DNA of 64,000 nt, taken from the NCBI RefSeq assembly GCF_014203735.1, contig NZ_JACHJQ010000005.1:372001-436000 (forward strand). Direction: 5' to 3'. A program made the translations under genes and the position numbers. Position 1 is the first letter of the stretch; every line of letters begins with the position of its first letter. This document shows, piece after piece, positions 16,546 through 25,289 of this stretch. Source of the stretch: Actinophytocola algeriensis (GTDB lineage: Bacteria; Actinomycetota; Actinomycetes; Mycobacteriales; Pseudonocardiaceae). Below the pieces are notes generated by a model that saw nothing but the letters and a program-made list of their open reading frames with translations, was not told the origin of the DNA and ran no database searches.

Positions 16546-18173
16546 GAACGCTGATGACCAAGCCGAGAGCCGCGGTCACGCTCGGGGTGCTCGCCGTCGC
16601 GCTCACCGTGCCGCTCGGGACGGTTCCCGTGGCAGGCGCAGAGGATGCGGTGATCGTCGACATCGGACACGTCGACGCGGTCGCCCCGCGCGTCATCGAC
16701 GGCAGGCTCCAGATCCAGTACAAGGACGGCAGCCAGGGGCCGGACCAGGCGGTGTTCCGCGAACCCGGCACCGTCGTCACCCACGTGAAGCCCGAGTCGC
16801 GGCTGCAGGTGCCCGACGACCCGAACTACGCGTTCCTCGGCGACCCCGGTGACGATCTCTGGATCATCCCGGAGCAGCAGCTCGACGGCATCGTCTGGGC
16901 CGGCTGGAACACCGAGTCGCTCACCCCGTCCGAAGTGGATCCCGCGTCGGTGCGCTGGACCCTCGACGCGATCACCGGCGACGAACGCGGTTCCGCGCCG
17001 CCCGGCGCCATGACGATCTTCCAGAGCGGCTCTTTCGGTGAGCCATTGCCCAGAGTGTTCGACACCAACCAGCCGCTGCCCCAGACCTACGGGTTGGTCC
17101 TCGGCACCCACGCGCACGGCAACTGGACCTTCAACGCGGAAGGTGTCTACCGGCTGACCTTCACGATCACCGCGACCTCGGCCGACGGCCGCCCGCTGGC
17201 CGACACCGAGACCTACACGTTCGCCATCGGCGATGTCGACCCGACCACGGTCCAGCCCGGCGAAGGCACCCAGCCGCCGACCACGACGACGACCACTACC
17301 ACCACCACGACCACGACCACGACCACCACGACCACCTCGGGGACCACCACCAGCACCGGTGCGCCGGCCGACGACTGCGTCGTCCTGGCCGACGGACACG
17401 TCGACGCGGTCGCGCCGCGAATACTGGACGGCAGGCTGACCACGCAGGTCAAGGACGGCACCTCGGGCCCGGACCAGGTCGTGTGGCGCGAGCCGGACTC
17501 CGTCGTGCTGCACGCGGTGCCCGCGTCGAGGAACAGCGTCCCGGACGACCCGAGCTACGGGTTCCTCGGCGCGGCGGGAAGCCCGGTGTGGCTGATCCCG
17601 CAGACCCAGGTCCCGGGTGTCGTGTGGGCGGGCTGGAACACCGAGTCACTCGACGCGGGGACGGTCAGCGGGGACGTGACCTGGCGTCTGTCCGCAGTGG
17701 ACGGACCGGGGAACGTGGCAGTGTTCCTCACCGGGCTGACCCCCACCGTCGTGTTCAACGCCGCCGACGGGCTGCCGGACACCACGCACATTCCACTCGG
17801 CACGCACGCGCACGGCAACTGGGGCTTCACCGCGGAGGGTGTCTACCGGCTGACGTTCACCGTGACCGCCACCCTCGCCACCGGCGAGACGCAGACCGAC
17901 ACGGACACCTACACGTTCGCCGTCGGGAACGTCGACGCCTCGACCGCGCTCGGTGGCAGGTGTGCCGGTGGCGTGGCACCCACCGGCACCACGTCCACGC
18001 CCGCTCCCGGAGGCCAGGACGAGACCGGCACGCCGGACCCGCAGGCCAGCGGCAAGCCGCTGGCCTACACCGGCACCGGCGGTCTCACCTACCTGATCCC
18101 GGCCGGCGCGCTGCTGCTCGCGGGTGGCGGGGCGCTGCTGGTACTTGTCCGCCGCCGCCGAGCACACCGGTAG
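16542..18173 (+). CDS. Sortase-anchored surface protein with two anchored-repeat domains
   Basis: The product is 543 residues and starts with ATGA overlapping the previous stop. Signal peptide to about residue 35; repeat 1 (GHVDAV, FLGDPGDDLWIIPEQQ, THAHGNWTF); a linker with 19 consecutive threonines; repeat 2 (GHVDAV, FLGAAGSPVWLIPQ, THAHGNWGF). A second linker leads to LAYTG, a hydrophobic helix and RRRRAHR, a sortase signal. The conserved Gly-His and His-x-His-x-x-Trp positions in both repeats are plausible metal or ligand contacts. Probably a wall-anchored metal-binding or metal-relay protein of the Zur-like regulon. Confidence 0.88.
   Translation: MRTLMTKPRAAVTLGVLAVALTVPLGTVPVAGAEDAVIVDIGHVDAVAPRVIDGRLQIQYKDGSQGPDQAVFREPGTVVTHVKPESRLQVPDDPNYAFLGDPGDDLWIIPEQQLDGIVWAGWNTESLTPSEVDPASVRWTLDAITGDERGSAPPGAMTIFQSGSFGEPLPRVFDTNQPLPQTYGLVLGTHAHGNWTFNAEGVYRLTFTITATSADGRPLADTETYTFAIGDVDPTTVQPGEGTQPPTTTTTTTTTTTTTTTTTTTSGTTTSTGAPADDCVVLADGHVDAVAPRILDGRLTTQVKDGTSGPDQVVWREPDSVVLHAVPASRNSVPDDPSYGFLGAAGSPVWLIPQTQVPGVVWAGWNTESLDAGTVSGDVTWRLSAVDGPGNVAVFLTGLTPTVVFNAADGLPDTTHIPLGTHAHGNWGFTAEGVYRLTFTVTATLATGETQTDTDTYTFAVGNVDASTALGGRCAGGVAPTGTTSTPAPGGQDETGTPDPQASGKPLAYTGTGGLTYLIPAGALLLAGGGALLVLVRRRRAHR
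17280..17336 (+). repeat. Low-complexity ACN codon run (19 Thr) in a surface-protein linker
   Basis: Nineteen threonine codons in a row, mixing ACC, ACG and one ACT, separate the two anchored-repeat domains. The stretch is a probable extended, possibly O-mannosylated, wall-spanning linker. Such repeats can vary in length between strains. Confidence 0.85.
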
Positions 18174-18197
18174 CAGCCGCGCCTCTCGCACCCGGAA

Positions 18198-18244
18198 GGA
18201 ACACGTCGGCCCCGCCACGAATCGTGGCGGGGCCGACGTGTTCC
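18198..18244 (+). terminator. Strong hairpin terminator after the surface-protein genes
   Basis: A perfect 23-bp inverted repeat (left arm 18198-18220 beginning GGAACACGTCGGCCCC, right arm 18222-18244) lies 25 bp after the stop at 18173. It separates the plus-strand genes from the minus-strand genes and immediately precedes the repeat element. Confidence 0.88.
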
Positions 18245-18246
18245 GC

Positions 18247-18615
18247 CTAGTGCTGTGTCCACCGACGTTTGTGGGGTCCTGCGGCGGGTCCGGCCGAGCC
18301 GGCGGTGATCGCCGTGCCGGGACGGGGCTGGTGTGCCGTGAAAGGCGCGTTCGGGACATCGCCGGTGTTGTGAAAGGCGCGTTGAGTGCGTTGAGCGCCC
18401 TGAACGCGCCTTTTCCCAGCATGGCCAACGCCGTGAAAGCGCCTTTCACGGCACAACGGGATGGCAGGCAGACCGATCCTCGCCAAAGAACCACGTTGCC
18501 AACCCGCAAGGCCATCCCGGAGACCTGCCCCTCCGGCGAGGAGCCGCCGGAGGCAAACCCGTCCGGCGACAAACCACGAACCCACCCCGGCCAACCTAAG
18601 TGGACACAGCACTAG
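18247..18615. mobile_element. MITE-like element, copy 1 (369 bp, complete)
   Basis: The element is bounded by perfect 16-bp inverted repeats, CTAGTGCTGTGTCCAC at 18247-18262 and its complement at 18600-18615. There is no open frame with normal codon use. The inside has several facing copies of GTGAAAGGCGCGTT/AACGCGCCTTT that would fold extensively. The CTAG at both ends may be the duplicated target, as in IS5-family insertions (YTAR). A second related copy lies at 30188. I read it as a non-autonomous transposable element; its right terminal repeat abuts the last codons of the next gene. Confidence 0.78.
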
Positions 18616-18619
18616 GTGG

Positions 18620-19258
18620 TCAGGCCTGCACGGTGAACGTGTAGCTCGCCTGGTCGGACACCGTGGCGCCGGACGCGGCGAGTACACCGCTCACCTCGAA
18701 GGTGATGGTGTACGTGCCCGCGTTGCTGAACGCCCAGTTGGCGTGGGCGTGCGCACCGGTGGCGAGTGACCGGCTGTCCGGCAGCCCGTCCCTGCTGTTG
18801 AACAACACGGTCGGGTTGCCGAGCGACGTGGTGTAGATGGCGAACTGTCCGCCGGTCACGCCGGTGAGCCGGAACCGCAGCGTGTTCGACTGGAACACCC
18901 CGCCCGCGACGTCGGTGCTGTTCCAGCCGGGCCACAGCAGGCTCGCGTTCTGGGTCTGCGGCAGGATCCACACCGTGCTCCCCGGCGTGCCGAGGAAGCT
19001 GTAGGCGGCGTTGTTCGGCACCGTGGTCTTCGCGCCCGAGAGCACCCGCAGTTCCACGTCCGCGGGGTCTCGTTCGACGGCCGGGCTGACCGTTCCGTCG
19101 AGCAGTCGGACGGTGAGCGCACCGCCCGCGTAGTCCACGTCGACCACGTCGACGTGTCCGGTGGACAGCACGGTGGCGGCACTGGCCGGGCCGGCCGCAC
19201 CGACCACGACGGCGGCGGCGACAGTCACGGTCGCCACGATTCTGCGGGTTGTCCGCAT
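18620..19258 (-). CDS. Secreted single anchored-repeat domain protein
   Basis: The product is 212 residues: signal peptide (to about GPASAAT) followed by just one anchored-repeat domain (STGHVDVV, FLGTPGSTVWILPQ, LLWPGWNSTD, AHAHANWAF). It has no wall-sorting signal or membrane tail, so it is probably released or held by other components. It is co-transcribed with the paralogue that starts at 19916, 13 bp apart, under Zur-like box 3. It may act as a soluble carrier for the metal or for a metal complex. Confidence 0.85.
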   Translation of the reverse strand: MRTTRRIVATVTVAAAVVVGAAGPASAATVLSTGHVDVVDVDYAGGALTVRLLDGTVSPAVERDPADVELRVLSGAKTTVPNNAAYSFLGTPGSTVWILPQTQNASLLWPGWNSTDVAGGVFQSNTLRFRLTGVTGGQFAIYTTSLGNPTVLFNSRDGLPDSRSLATGAHAHANWAFSNAGTYTITFEVSGVLAASGATVSDQASYTFTVQA

Positions 19259-19271
19259 GGTGTTCCCTCTC

Positions 19272-19916
19272 TCAGCCGATGTAGAAGGTGTAGACGGCGG
19301 GGTCCGACGCGACCGGCGTGCCGTCGGCCAGCGTCGCCGTCGCCCGGAACGTGGCCTTGTACCAGCCCGGCTTCGTGAACGCCCAGTTGACGTGGATGTG
19401 CCCGCCGGTGGCGAGGTCGATGTGGTCTGGCCCGCCGTCGCGGCTGTCGGCCAGGACCGTGGGCGCGCCGACGGCGTCGGTGGTGAACACGCTCAGCGCA
19501 CCCGGGCCGCGCACGCGCCACAGGGTCAGCCGGACGCTGTCCCCGGTGAACACGCCAGGCACCAGTTCCTCAGTGGACAGTCCGGGGAACAGCAGCGCCG
19601 GGTCCCCGGACTGGGGGAGAACCCAGACGGGGGCTCCCGCCCGGCCGAGGAAGGCGTAGGCGGGGTCGTCGGGCACCGTGGTCTCCGACTCGGGCAGGGC
19701 TCTCAGGATCACGTCCGCCGGGTCGCGCTCGACGGGTGGGTCGACCGTGTCGTCGTGGACGTGCAGCTCGAGCGCCCCGTCCTCGTAATGGATGTCGACC
19801 GCGTCCACATGCCCCTGATCGAGCACCACTTTGCCGGTGGCCGTCGCGGGCACCGTGCCCGCGACGAGCGCGAGCGCGGCGAGGCCCGGTACCAGCATGG
19901 CCGTGCGTATACGCAC
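19272..19916 (-). CDS. Secreted single anchored-repeat domain protein (paralogue)
   Basis: The product is 214 residues with a signal peptide and one anchored-repeat domain (DQGHVDAVDIHYEDG, FLGRAGAPVWVLPQ, LLFPGLSTEE, GHIHVNWAF). The GTG at 19916 is preceded by AAAGGAG with 5-nt spacing, so it is preferred over the longer frame from 19934. It is clearly related to its downstream neighbour, suggesting tandem duplication. The Gly-His and HxHxNW positions are retained. Confidence 0.85.
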   Translation of the reverse strand: MRIRTAMLVPGLAALALVAGTVPATATGKVVLDQGHVDAVDIHYEDGALELHVHDDTVDPPVERDPADVILRALPESETTVPDDPAYAFLGRAGAPVWVLPQSGDPALLFPGLSTEELVPGVFTGDSVRLTLWRVRGPGALSVFTTDAVGAPTVLADSRDGGPDHIDLATGGHIHVNWAFTKPGWYKATFRATATLADGTPVASDPAVYTFYIG

Positions 19917-19965
19917 AGGAACTCCTTTCAGCACAACGAAACGAACATCATCACGCTAACAAAAT

Positions 19966-19979
19966 TGATAATCGTTTTC
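19966..19979. promoter_or_regulatory. Zur-like box 3
   Basis: TGATAATCGTTTTC lies 50 bp upstream of the GTG at 19916. Its complement, GAAAACGATTATCA, closely matches box 2. This is the best of the four palindromes by eye. It probably regulates the two-gene secreted-protein operon. Confidence 0.7.
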
Positions 19980-20026
19980 GTTAGACCAAGTGGTGGCATT
20001 CCCGGAGTCACATGCGCATGACTGAA

Positions 20027-20911
20027 TCAGGCCGCGGCTTCCATGACGTGTTCGTCGGCTGCGCGGTGCGGGCGCCGGGCGAGCAGGCCGTGTTTCGGTC
20101 CGAGCAGCCAGGCGGTGAGGAAGACGGCGGTGAGGACGAGCACGATGGTTCCGCCGGTCGGAAAGTCCCATGACCACGAGACGTAGAGGCCGACGAGCGC
20201 GGACAGTCCGCCGATGGCCGGCGCGAGGGTCATCATGACGCCGAGGCGGTCGGTCAGCAGCCGGGCCGTCGCGGCCGGTGTGATCAGCAGCGCGAGGACG
20301 AGGATGTTGCCGATGGTCTGCACGGAGATGACCACCGCGAGCGTGACCAGCACGTAGAGGAGGATGTCCAGCCAGAACACCCGCAGCCCCATCGCCCTGG
20401 CCATCTCCCGGTCCAGGGTGATCGCCACGAACTCCTTGTGCAGCAGGAAGACCACGCCAAGCACCAGGACCCCGGCGCCGCCCGCGACGTAGAGGTCCTC
20501 GTCGGGGATGCCGGTGATGGAGCCGAACAGGAACTGCTGCAGGGAGCCCGCGTAGCCGGGTGCCCGCGAGATGATCACGATGCCGAGCGCGAACGCGGCG
20601 ACGAAGAACACGCCGATCACGGAGTCCTCGCGCAGCCGCCGGTTCTGGGAGAACACGGCGACCAGGATGGCGGTGGCGACGCCGGCGAGGGTACCGCCGA
20701 GGATCAGGTTGCCCGAGACGACGAATGCGACGGCGAGGCCGGGGAACACGGCGTGGGCGACGGCGTCGCCGATGAAGGCCATACCGCGCAACACCACGTA
20801 GCAGCCGACCACGCCGCACACGACCGACGACATGACGGCGATCAGCAGTGCCTTCGGGAGGAACGCCAGTTCGGGGTTGAACAGGTCGGTGAGGAACTCG
20901 ATGGGGGACAC
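20027..20911 (-). CDS. Metal ABC transporter permease (anchored repeat-type, ZnuB family)
   Basis: The product is 294 residues with about eight helices of the ABC-3 (ZnuB/MntB) fold. VVLRGMAFIGDAVAHAVFPG near the N terminus is the family's conserved segment, and the QTIGNILVLALLITPAATA motif precedes the last helices. It forms the membrane channel for Zn(II) or Mn(II). Its start lies 3 bp after the ATPase stop, so the two are coupled. It ends the minus-strand transporter operon. Confidence 0.92.
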   Translation of the reverse strand: MSPIEFLTDLFNPELAFLPKALLIAVMSSVVCGVVGCYVVLRGMAFIGDAVAHAVFPGLAVAFVVSGNLILGGTLAGVATAILVAVFSQNRRLREDSVIGVFFVAAFALGIVIISRAPGYAGSLQQFLFGSITGIPDEDLYVAGGAGVLVLGVVFLLHKEFVAITLDREMARAMGLRVFWLDILLYVLVTLAVVISVQTIGNILVLALLITPAATARLLTDRLGVMMTLAPAIGGLSALVGLYVSWSWDFPTGGTIVLVLTAVFLTAWLLGPKHGLLARRPHRAADEHVMEAAA

Positions 20912-20914
20912 GGG

Positions 20915-21661
20915 TCAGGTCGCCTTCAGGATCTTCAGCAGTGGGTTGTGCTCGCCGACACCGAACGTGTCCATCCAGAGCCGTTCGTCCCGCAGCTGCT
21001 CCGGCGTGCCCGCGGCGACGATCGTCCGGTTCAGGAGCGCGAGCCGGTGACAGGTGTACAGCGCGGCGGGCAGGTCGTGGGTCGTCATCAGCACCGCCCT
21101 CGCCTCATGGGCGAGGGACAGGACCAACTCCGACAACAGCTCCTGGGTCGGCATGTCGAGCCCGGTGAACGGTTCGTCGAGCAGCAGCACCGCGGGCCGC
21201 AGCGCCAGCGCGCGAGCGACCAGGACGCGCTGCCGCTGCCCGCCGGAGAGCTGGCCGACCGGCCGGGTGCGCAACCCGGTCATGCGCACCAGTTCGAGCG
21301 CCTCGGCCACCGCCTCCCAGTCCGCGACACCCGGGCGGCGGAGGAGGCCGAGCCTGCCGGTCCGGCCGGTCATGACGACGTTCTCCACGGAGATCGGGAA
21401 GTCCCAGGCGAACTCGTGGCGCTGCGGCACGTACCCGATCTCCGCGCGACCAGGCCGCCGTACCGGCCGGTCGGCCACGAGCACCCGGCCGGTGCGGGGG
21501 TGCAGCAACCCCACCAGCGTCCGCAGCAGCGTCGTCTTGCCCGCGCCGTTCGGGCCGACCAGCCCGACCAGCTCACCTTTGTCCACGGCGAGGTCGACGT
21601 CGGTGAGGACCAGCCGGCCGCCCAGCTCGACCGACAGGCTCTCCACCCCGAGCGCGGTCAC
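20915..21661 (-). CDS. Metal ABC transporter ATP-binding protein (anchored repeat-type)
   Basis: The product is 248 residues. Walker A GPNGAGKTTL, signature LSGGQRQRVLVARAL, Walker B AVLLLDEPFTGLD and switch His in MTTHDL are all present, so it should be an active ATPase. It energises the permease encoded next. The start overlaps the stop of the upstream wall-protein gene by four bases. Confidence 0.93.
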   Translation of the reverse strand: MTALGVESLSVELGGRLVLTDVDLAVDKGELVGLVGPNGAGKTTLLRTLVGLLHPRTGRVLVADRPVRRPGRAEIGYVPQRHEFAWDFPISVENVVMTGRTGRLGLLRRPGVADWEAVAEALELVRMTGLRTRPVGQLSGGQRQRVLVARALALRPAVLLLDEPFTGLDMPTQELLSELVLSLAHEARAVLMTTHDLPAALYTCHRLALLNRTIVAAGTPEQLRDERLWMDTFGVGEHNPLLKILKAT

Positions 21662-22596
21662 GACTCGTCCCGTGCGGACAGCGCGGCCCGTTTCGCCGCG
21701 CGGCCACGTGCCGCCACGACGAAGACCCCGGCCAGCAACAGCACCGCGACGGCGCCGATCGCGAACAACAGCAGGCCCGGCCCGCCGCCCTCACCGCCGC
21801 CGTCCCCGGCCGCTTCGTCCGCGCGAGCGGCGGGCTGAGCGCTCGCGCTGCCCGGTGCCGGTGCTGGCACGTCGGCGGCGAAGGCGGCCTCGACGTCGGT
21901 GGCGTCACCGACGGCGAACCGCAGTGCCTGCGAGTCGGTGACCGTGCTGCCGTCCACGAGGTCGGCGGTGACCTCGACCCGAACCGTGTAGACGCCCGGT
22001 TCGGTGAACACCCAGTTGGCGTGGGTGTGGGTGTTCACGTCCACCCACACCTCCTGCGCGCCGTCCTTCGTGGAGTCCCACAGCACGTCGGCGGCACCGA
22101 AGTTGCCTGCCTGCAGGTAGACGAACAGCTCACCCGGACCGTCCACTCCGGACATCCGGAGCGTGGCGCCGCCGTCGATCGTGGCCATCACCTCGGGATC
22201 CTGGGTGTTCCAGCCCACCCACACCACATCGGGGTTCTGCACCTGCGGCAGGACGTGAACCGGTGTCCCCGGCAGCCCGATGAACGAGTACGCCGGATCG
22301 TCGGGCACGGGGAGCACCCCGGCGTCCGAGACCTGGAACACCGTCCGGTCGAGGTGGCGCCACACCGACGGGTCCGAGGTGGCGTCGTGCACCATCAAGG
22401 TCCACTCGCCGTCGGTGAAGCGAGGGCCGACGTCGACGTGGCCCTGTGACAGCACCTTCCGGTCGGTGGCGACGCTCTGCCCGCTGTCGATGGTCTGGTC
22501 CAGGCCATCGCCCGGCGGCGGCTGCCCCTGTGCGGTCACGGCACCGGCCGGGACCAGCAGTGCCGCCGCGGCGAACACCGCCAGGACGCGTCTCAT
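21658..22596 (-). CDS. Membrane-anchored anchored-repeat protein of the transporter operon
   Basis: The product is 312 residues from ATG 22596, which has AGGGGGAAG just upstream; the longer frame starts at a TTG without a site. A signal peptide is followed by one anchored-repeat domain (SQGHVDVGPRF, FIGLPGTPVHVLPQ, VVWVGWNTQD, THTHANWVF), a Gly/Ala/Pro linker and a C-terminal helix (GLLLFAIGAVAVLLLAGVFV) with basic end. No LPxTG-like signal is seen. It matches the ABC-transporter-associated wall protein type (TIGR03773-like). It probably collects metal beside the receptor encoded upstream. Confidence 0.85.
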   Translation of the reverse strand: MRRVLAVFAAAALLVPAGAVTAQGQPPPGDGLDQTIDSGQSVATDRKVLSQGHVDVGPRFTDGEWTLMVHDATSDPSVWRHLDRTVFQVSDAGVLPVPDDPAYSFIGLPGTPVHVLPQVQNPDVVWVGWNTQDPEVMATIDGGATLRMSGVDGPGELFVYLQAGNFGAADVLWDSTKDGAQEVWVDVNTHTHANWVFTEPGVYTVRVEVTADLVDGSTVTDSQALRFAVGDATDVEAAFAADVPAPAPGSASAQPAARADEAAGDGGGEGGGPGLLLFAIGAVAVLLLAGVFVVAARGRAAKRAALSARDES

Positions 22597-22612
22597 CGGT
22601 TTCTTCCCCCTG

Positions 22613-24202
22613 TCAGCCAAGGCATTCGCGCAGTGAGTCGGCGTTGAACCGCATCATCTCGACGTAGGTGGTGACCTCGTCGTCGAACGTGTCGCCGTAG
22701 ATCGGGCAGACCCGGACGCCCTGCTCATCGGCGACCTCGGTGAGGGTCGAGGAGCGTGCGGCGAGGTTGGGTTCGAGGAACACGGCGGGGACGTCGAGGT
22801 TGCGGATGGTGTCGGTGAGCTTGCGGCGGTCCGCGAGCGAGGGCTCGACGGCCGGGTTGGGCGTGACGAAGCCCGCGATCTTCACGCGGTAGGCGTCGGC
22901 CAGGTAGGCGAACGCGTCGTGCGTGGTGACCAGGTAGCGGCGGTCCCGGGGAATCCCGTCGATCCGCTCGCGCACGTACCGGTCGAGCGCGTCGAGCTCG
23001 GCGAGGTAGGCGGTGGCGTTGCGGCGGTAGGCCCTGGCGCCCTCGGGGTCCTCCTCGATCAGGGTGTCCCTGATGACCTCCACATAGGACATGGCGTTGC
23101 GGACGTTCTGCCACAGGTGCGGGTCGATCTCGCCGTGCACGTGCTTGCCGAGCACCGCCTGCGGCAGCTGGTAGATCTGGTCGCCCGCGTGACCGAGGAA
23201 GGCGTGCTGCGGGCCGGCGGGGATCTCGTCGAGTGCCTTGTTGGGCACGTCGATCACGGCCCTGTCGGCGGGGACGACGATCTGCGTCGCTTCCCCGCCG
23301 CCCTCCGGGTCGTACAGCGCGTACAGTTCGCCGCGGTCGAGGTCGACGGTGAGGTCGGCGTGCCCCTGGTCGAGCACGACCGGATCGGCCACGCCGGACT
23401 CCGACGTGGCCCTCGCCGGTGGCACCCCGACGGTGACGGTGAACGTCGACTCGCCGAGCGGTACCGGTTTCGACTCCTGGTCCACCCGCAGCCGCGCGGA
23501 CAGGGTCAGCTCGTAGACGCCCGGCTCGGTGAACACCCACGACATGTGCGTGTGCGCGTCGGCGGGCAGTGTCGCGGTGTCGTCACGGAACCCGGTGCCC
23601 GCGTCGAACCCGTCGCTGGAGTCGAAGTAGACGTCGGTGTCGCCGAACGACCCGGTCAGATACCCGAAGACGCGGCCGGGCCCGGTCACCTCGGTCGCGC
23701 TCACCAGCACGTCCGAGGCGCGGTTCGCGCCGTGCTCCGCACCGTCGCCCCTGGCGCGCAACCCGAGCCAGATCGTGTCGAGCGAGACGTCCTCGACCAG
23801 TGGGATGATCTCGGCGGCGTACTTCACCGCGTCCTCGGCCAGCGACACGTTCGCCGCGTCCTCGTCGAGGTTGGCGTCCAGCGTCCTGATGATGTTGTGC
23901 TCCTCCAGCATCACGTAGTTGCTGAACGCCACGTCGGCGTACACGACGTTCCGCACGTCCCGCAGGCTCGGCTCGTAGGAGTGCGGGTCCCCGCCGTCGG
24001 GCACGAGCGACGTCACGTTCACCCGGTCCCCGCCGACGTGCTGGACGAGGTCCCGCAACAGGCCGGTGGTGGTGACCACCTGCACCCGGCCGTCCCGCTC
24101 GCTCAACACCGGCGGAGCCGCGCACGCCGACGACAACACCGCCAGCGCGAGTCCGACCGACAAGCAGGGTCTTCGGGAGGACCGGGAACGACGCACGAAC
24201 AC
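22613..24202 (-). CDS. Metal-binding lipoprotein receptor with inserted anchored-repeat domain (ZnuA/cluster A-I)
   Basis: The product is 529 residues, against about 300 for an ordinary ZnuA. Lipobox LSSAC gives lipid-Cys27. Metal ligands of the cluster A-I fold appear: H74 in GGDPHSYEP, H362 in HGEIDPHLW, Glu in VFLEPN and Asp in IYGDTF. Residues about 141-350 are an insert made of the two halves of the anchored repeat in swapped order: the HTHMSWVF half first, the DQGHADL...IYQLPQ half second. It is the receptor for the ATPase/permease downstream. Zn(II) is the likeliest substrate given the operators; Mn(II) is possible. Confidence 0.9.
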   Translation of the reverse strand: MFVRRSRSSRRPCLSVGLALAVLSSACAAPPVLSERDGRVQVVTTTGLLRDLVQHVGGDRVNVTSLVPDGGDPHSYEPSLRDVRNVVYADVAFSNYVMLEEHNIIRTLDANLDEDAANVSLAEDAVKYAAEIIPLVEDVSLDTIWLGLRARGDGAEHGANRASDVLVSATEVTGPGRVFGYLTGSFGDTDVYFDSSDGFDAGTGFRDDTATLPADAHTHMSWVFTEPGVYELTLSARLRVDQESKPVPLGESTFTVTVGVPPARATSESGVADPVVLDQGHADLTVDLDRGELYALYDPEGGGEATQIVVPADRAVIDVPNKALDEIPAGPQHAFLGHAGDQIYQLPQAVLGKHVHGEIDPHLWQNVRNAMSYVEVIRDTLIEEDPEGARAYRRNATAYLAELDALDRYVRERIDGIPRDRRYLVTTHDAFAYLADAYRVKIAGFVTPNPAVEPSLADRRKLTDTIRNLDVPAVFLEPNLAARSSTLTEVADEQGVRVCPIYGDTFDDEVTTYVEMMRFNADSLRECLG

Positions 24203-24339
24203 GCTGCCTAACTGGACCGAGGGGACCGAACCGGCGACTCACTGGAGACGACAATGATTACCATATGCGATAACCGCGAGGGCGTCCATGGCGATCGACG
24301 TGCTGGGTCACCCCGTGCGCTGGGGTCCACCGCCCGGGT
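24203..24339. other. Promoter region of the transporter operon
   Basis: A 137-bp gap between the transporter operon start (minus strand) and the end of the next minus-strand gene. It contains Zur-like box 4 and no coding frame of its own. Confidence 0.5.
24251..24274. promoter_or_regulatory. Zur-like box 4
   Basis: ACAATGATTACCATATGCGATAAC, 50-70 bp upstream of the receptor gene, shares AATGAT with box 1 and contains a second half-site GCGATAAC. It is less symmetrical than box 3. Inferred Zur operator for the receptor-wall protein-ATPase-permease operon. Confidence 0.6.
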
Positions 24340-25284
24340 TCACCCGGGGCGTTGGTTCTGGAACTGGAACTGGACGCGCACGGAGTCGTCCATCCTGACC
24401 ACGAGCGTGGAGTTGCTCGCCGACCACCTGTTGGGTACCAGGAACATGCGGTCGTTGGCGTGGATGAGCAGTCGCAGGTTGCGGTAGCGGTAGCGGAACG
24501 TCTGCCCTTCGGACAGTTCCAGCGCGTTCTCGTCGATCCCGGGGCTGCGCAGGTAGAGGCGCTCTTTGGTGTCGAGGATGACGCTGGGCAGGCGGTCGAG
24601 GTCGAGGGCCTGCTGTTGCGCCAGGCCGCGGCCCGACCACTGGGCGACGGTCGCGGTCGTCCAGAACACGCTGACCACGACGACCACGATGACCAGCGCA
24701 CGGGACGATCGGCGCAGTAGCAGGGTGGGGTCGTCGGCCGGCGTCGGTGCGGATCGGCGGCGTAGCAGTTCCCGGACCTGGGACCCGTACGCGATGAGCG
24801 CCGCGCCCGTGCCGGTCAGCAGTGGGGTCACGAGTGGGTAGTAGGCCCACTCGCGGACCTGCGCGTAGACCAGGAGCAACACCAGGCCCACGCCGAGGAG
24901 GGCCAGCCCGGCGGTCACGCAACCGAGCGCGAGTTGCCGGAGGTGCCCGGCGCGCCGGGCGGTCACCGCCGTCTCCTCGGCCGCGCCGGGGCCTGCCGCG
25001 GCCACCCAGCGCCGCGTCTGCGCGAGGAGCGCCAGTACGCCGATACCGGCCAGCGTGAGCACCAGCATGGGCACGAGGAGCGGCTGGGGGCTCCGCATGA
25101 CGTAGTCCTGGGTGTCGAGCCCGACCGTGTCGACGTCGATGCCGAAGTACTCGTACTGCGAGCGGGACGACACGTAGCCGAAGTAGAACAGCAGGGCGCT
25201 GAGGGCCGTGGCCGGCGCGACGATGGTCGCGCCGGACCGGACCCACTGCTCGAGCCTGCCTGCCGAGGAGGCCTCGTCGCTCAT
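24340..25284 (-). CDS. Multi-pass membrane protein of unknown function
   Basis: The product is 314 residues with about five helices (SALLFYFGYV, LLVPMLVLTLAGIGVLALLAQ, a pair near residue 110-170, and LVIVVVVVSVFWTT near 215) and a C-terminal extracytoplasmic domain of about 90 residues with strand-like segments (FRYRYRNLRLLIHA). Family not recognised. It begins 5 bp after the lipoprotein stop, so the two form an operon. Confidence 0.72.
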   Translation of the reverse strand: MSDEASSAGRLEQWVRSGATIVAPATALSALLFYFGYVSSRSQYEYFGIDVDTVGLDTQDYVMRSPQPLLVPMLVLTLAGIGVLALLAQTRRWVAAAGPGAAEETAVTARRAGHLRQLALGCVTAGLALLGVGLVLLLVYAQVREWAYYPLVTPLLTGTGAALIAYGSQVRELLRRRSAPTPADDPTLLLRRSSRALVIVVVVVSVFWTTATVAQWSGRGLAQQQALDLDRLPSVILDTKERLYLRSPGIDENALELSEGQTFRYRYRNLRLLIHANDRMFLVPNRWSASNSTLVVRMDDSVRVQFQFQNQRPG

Positions 25285-25289
25285 CGCAC

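Noticed and set aside
18247-18615. CRISPR-like array from the repeated GTGAAAGGCGC blocks
   Set aside because: Blocks face each other, are irregularly spaced and lie inside terminal inverted repeats; this is a MITE-like element.
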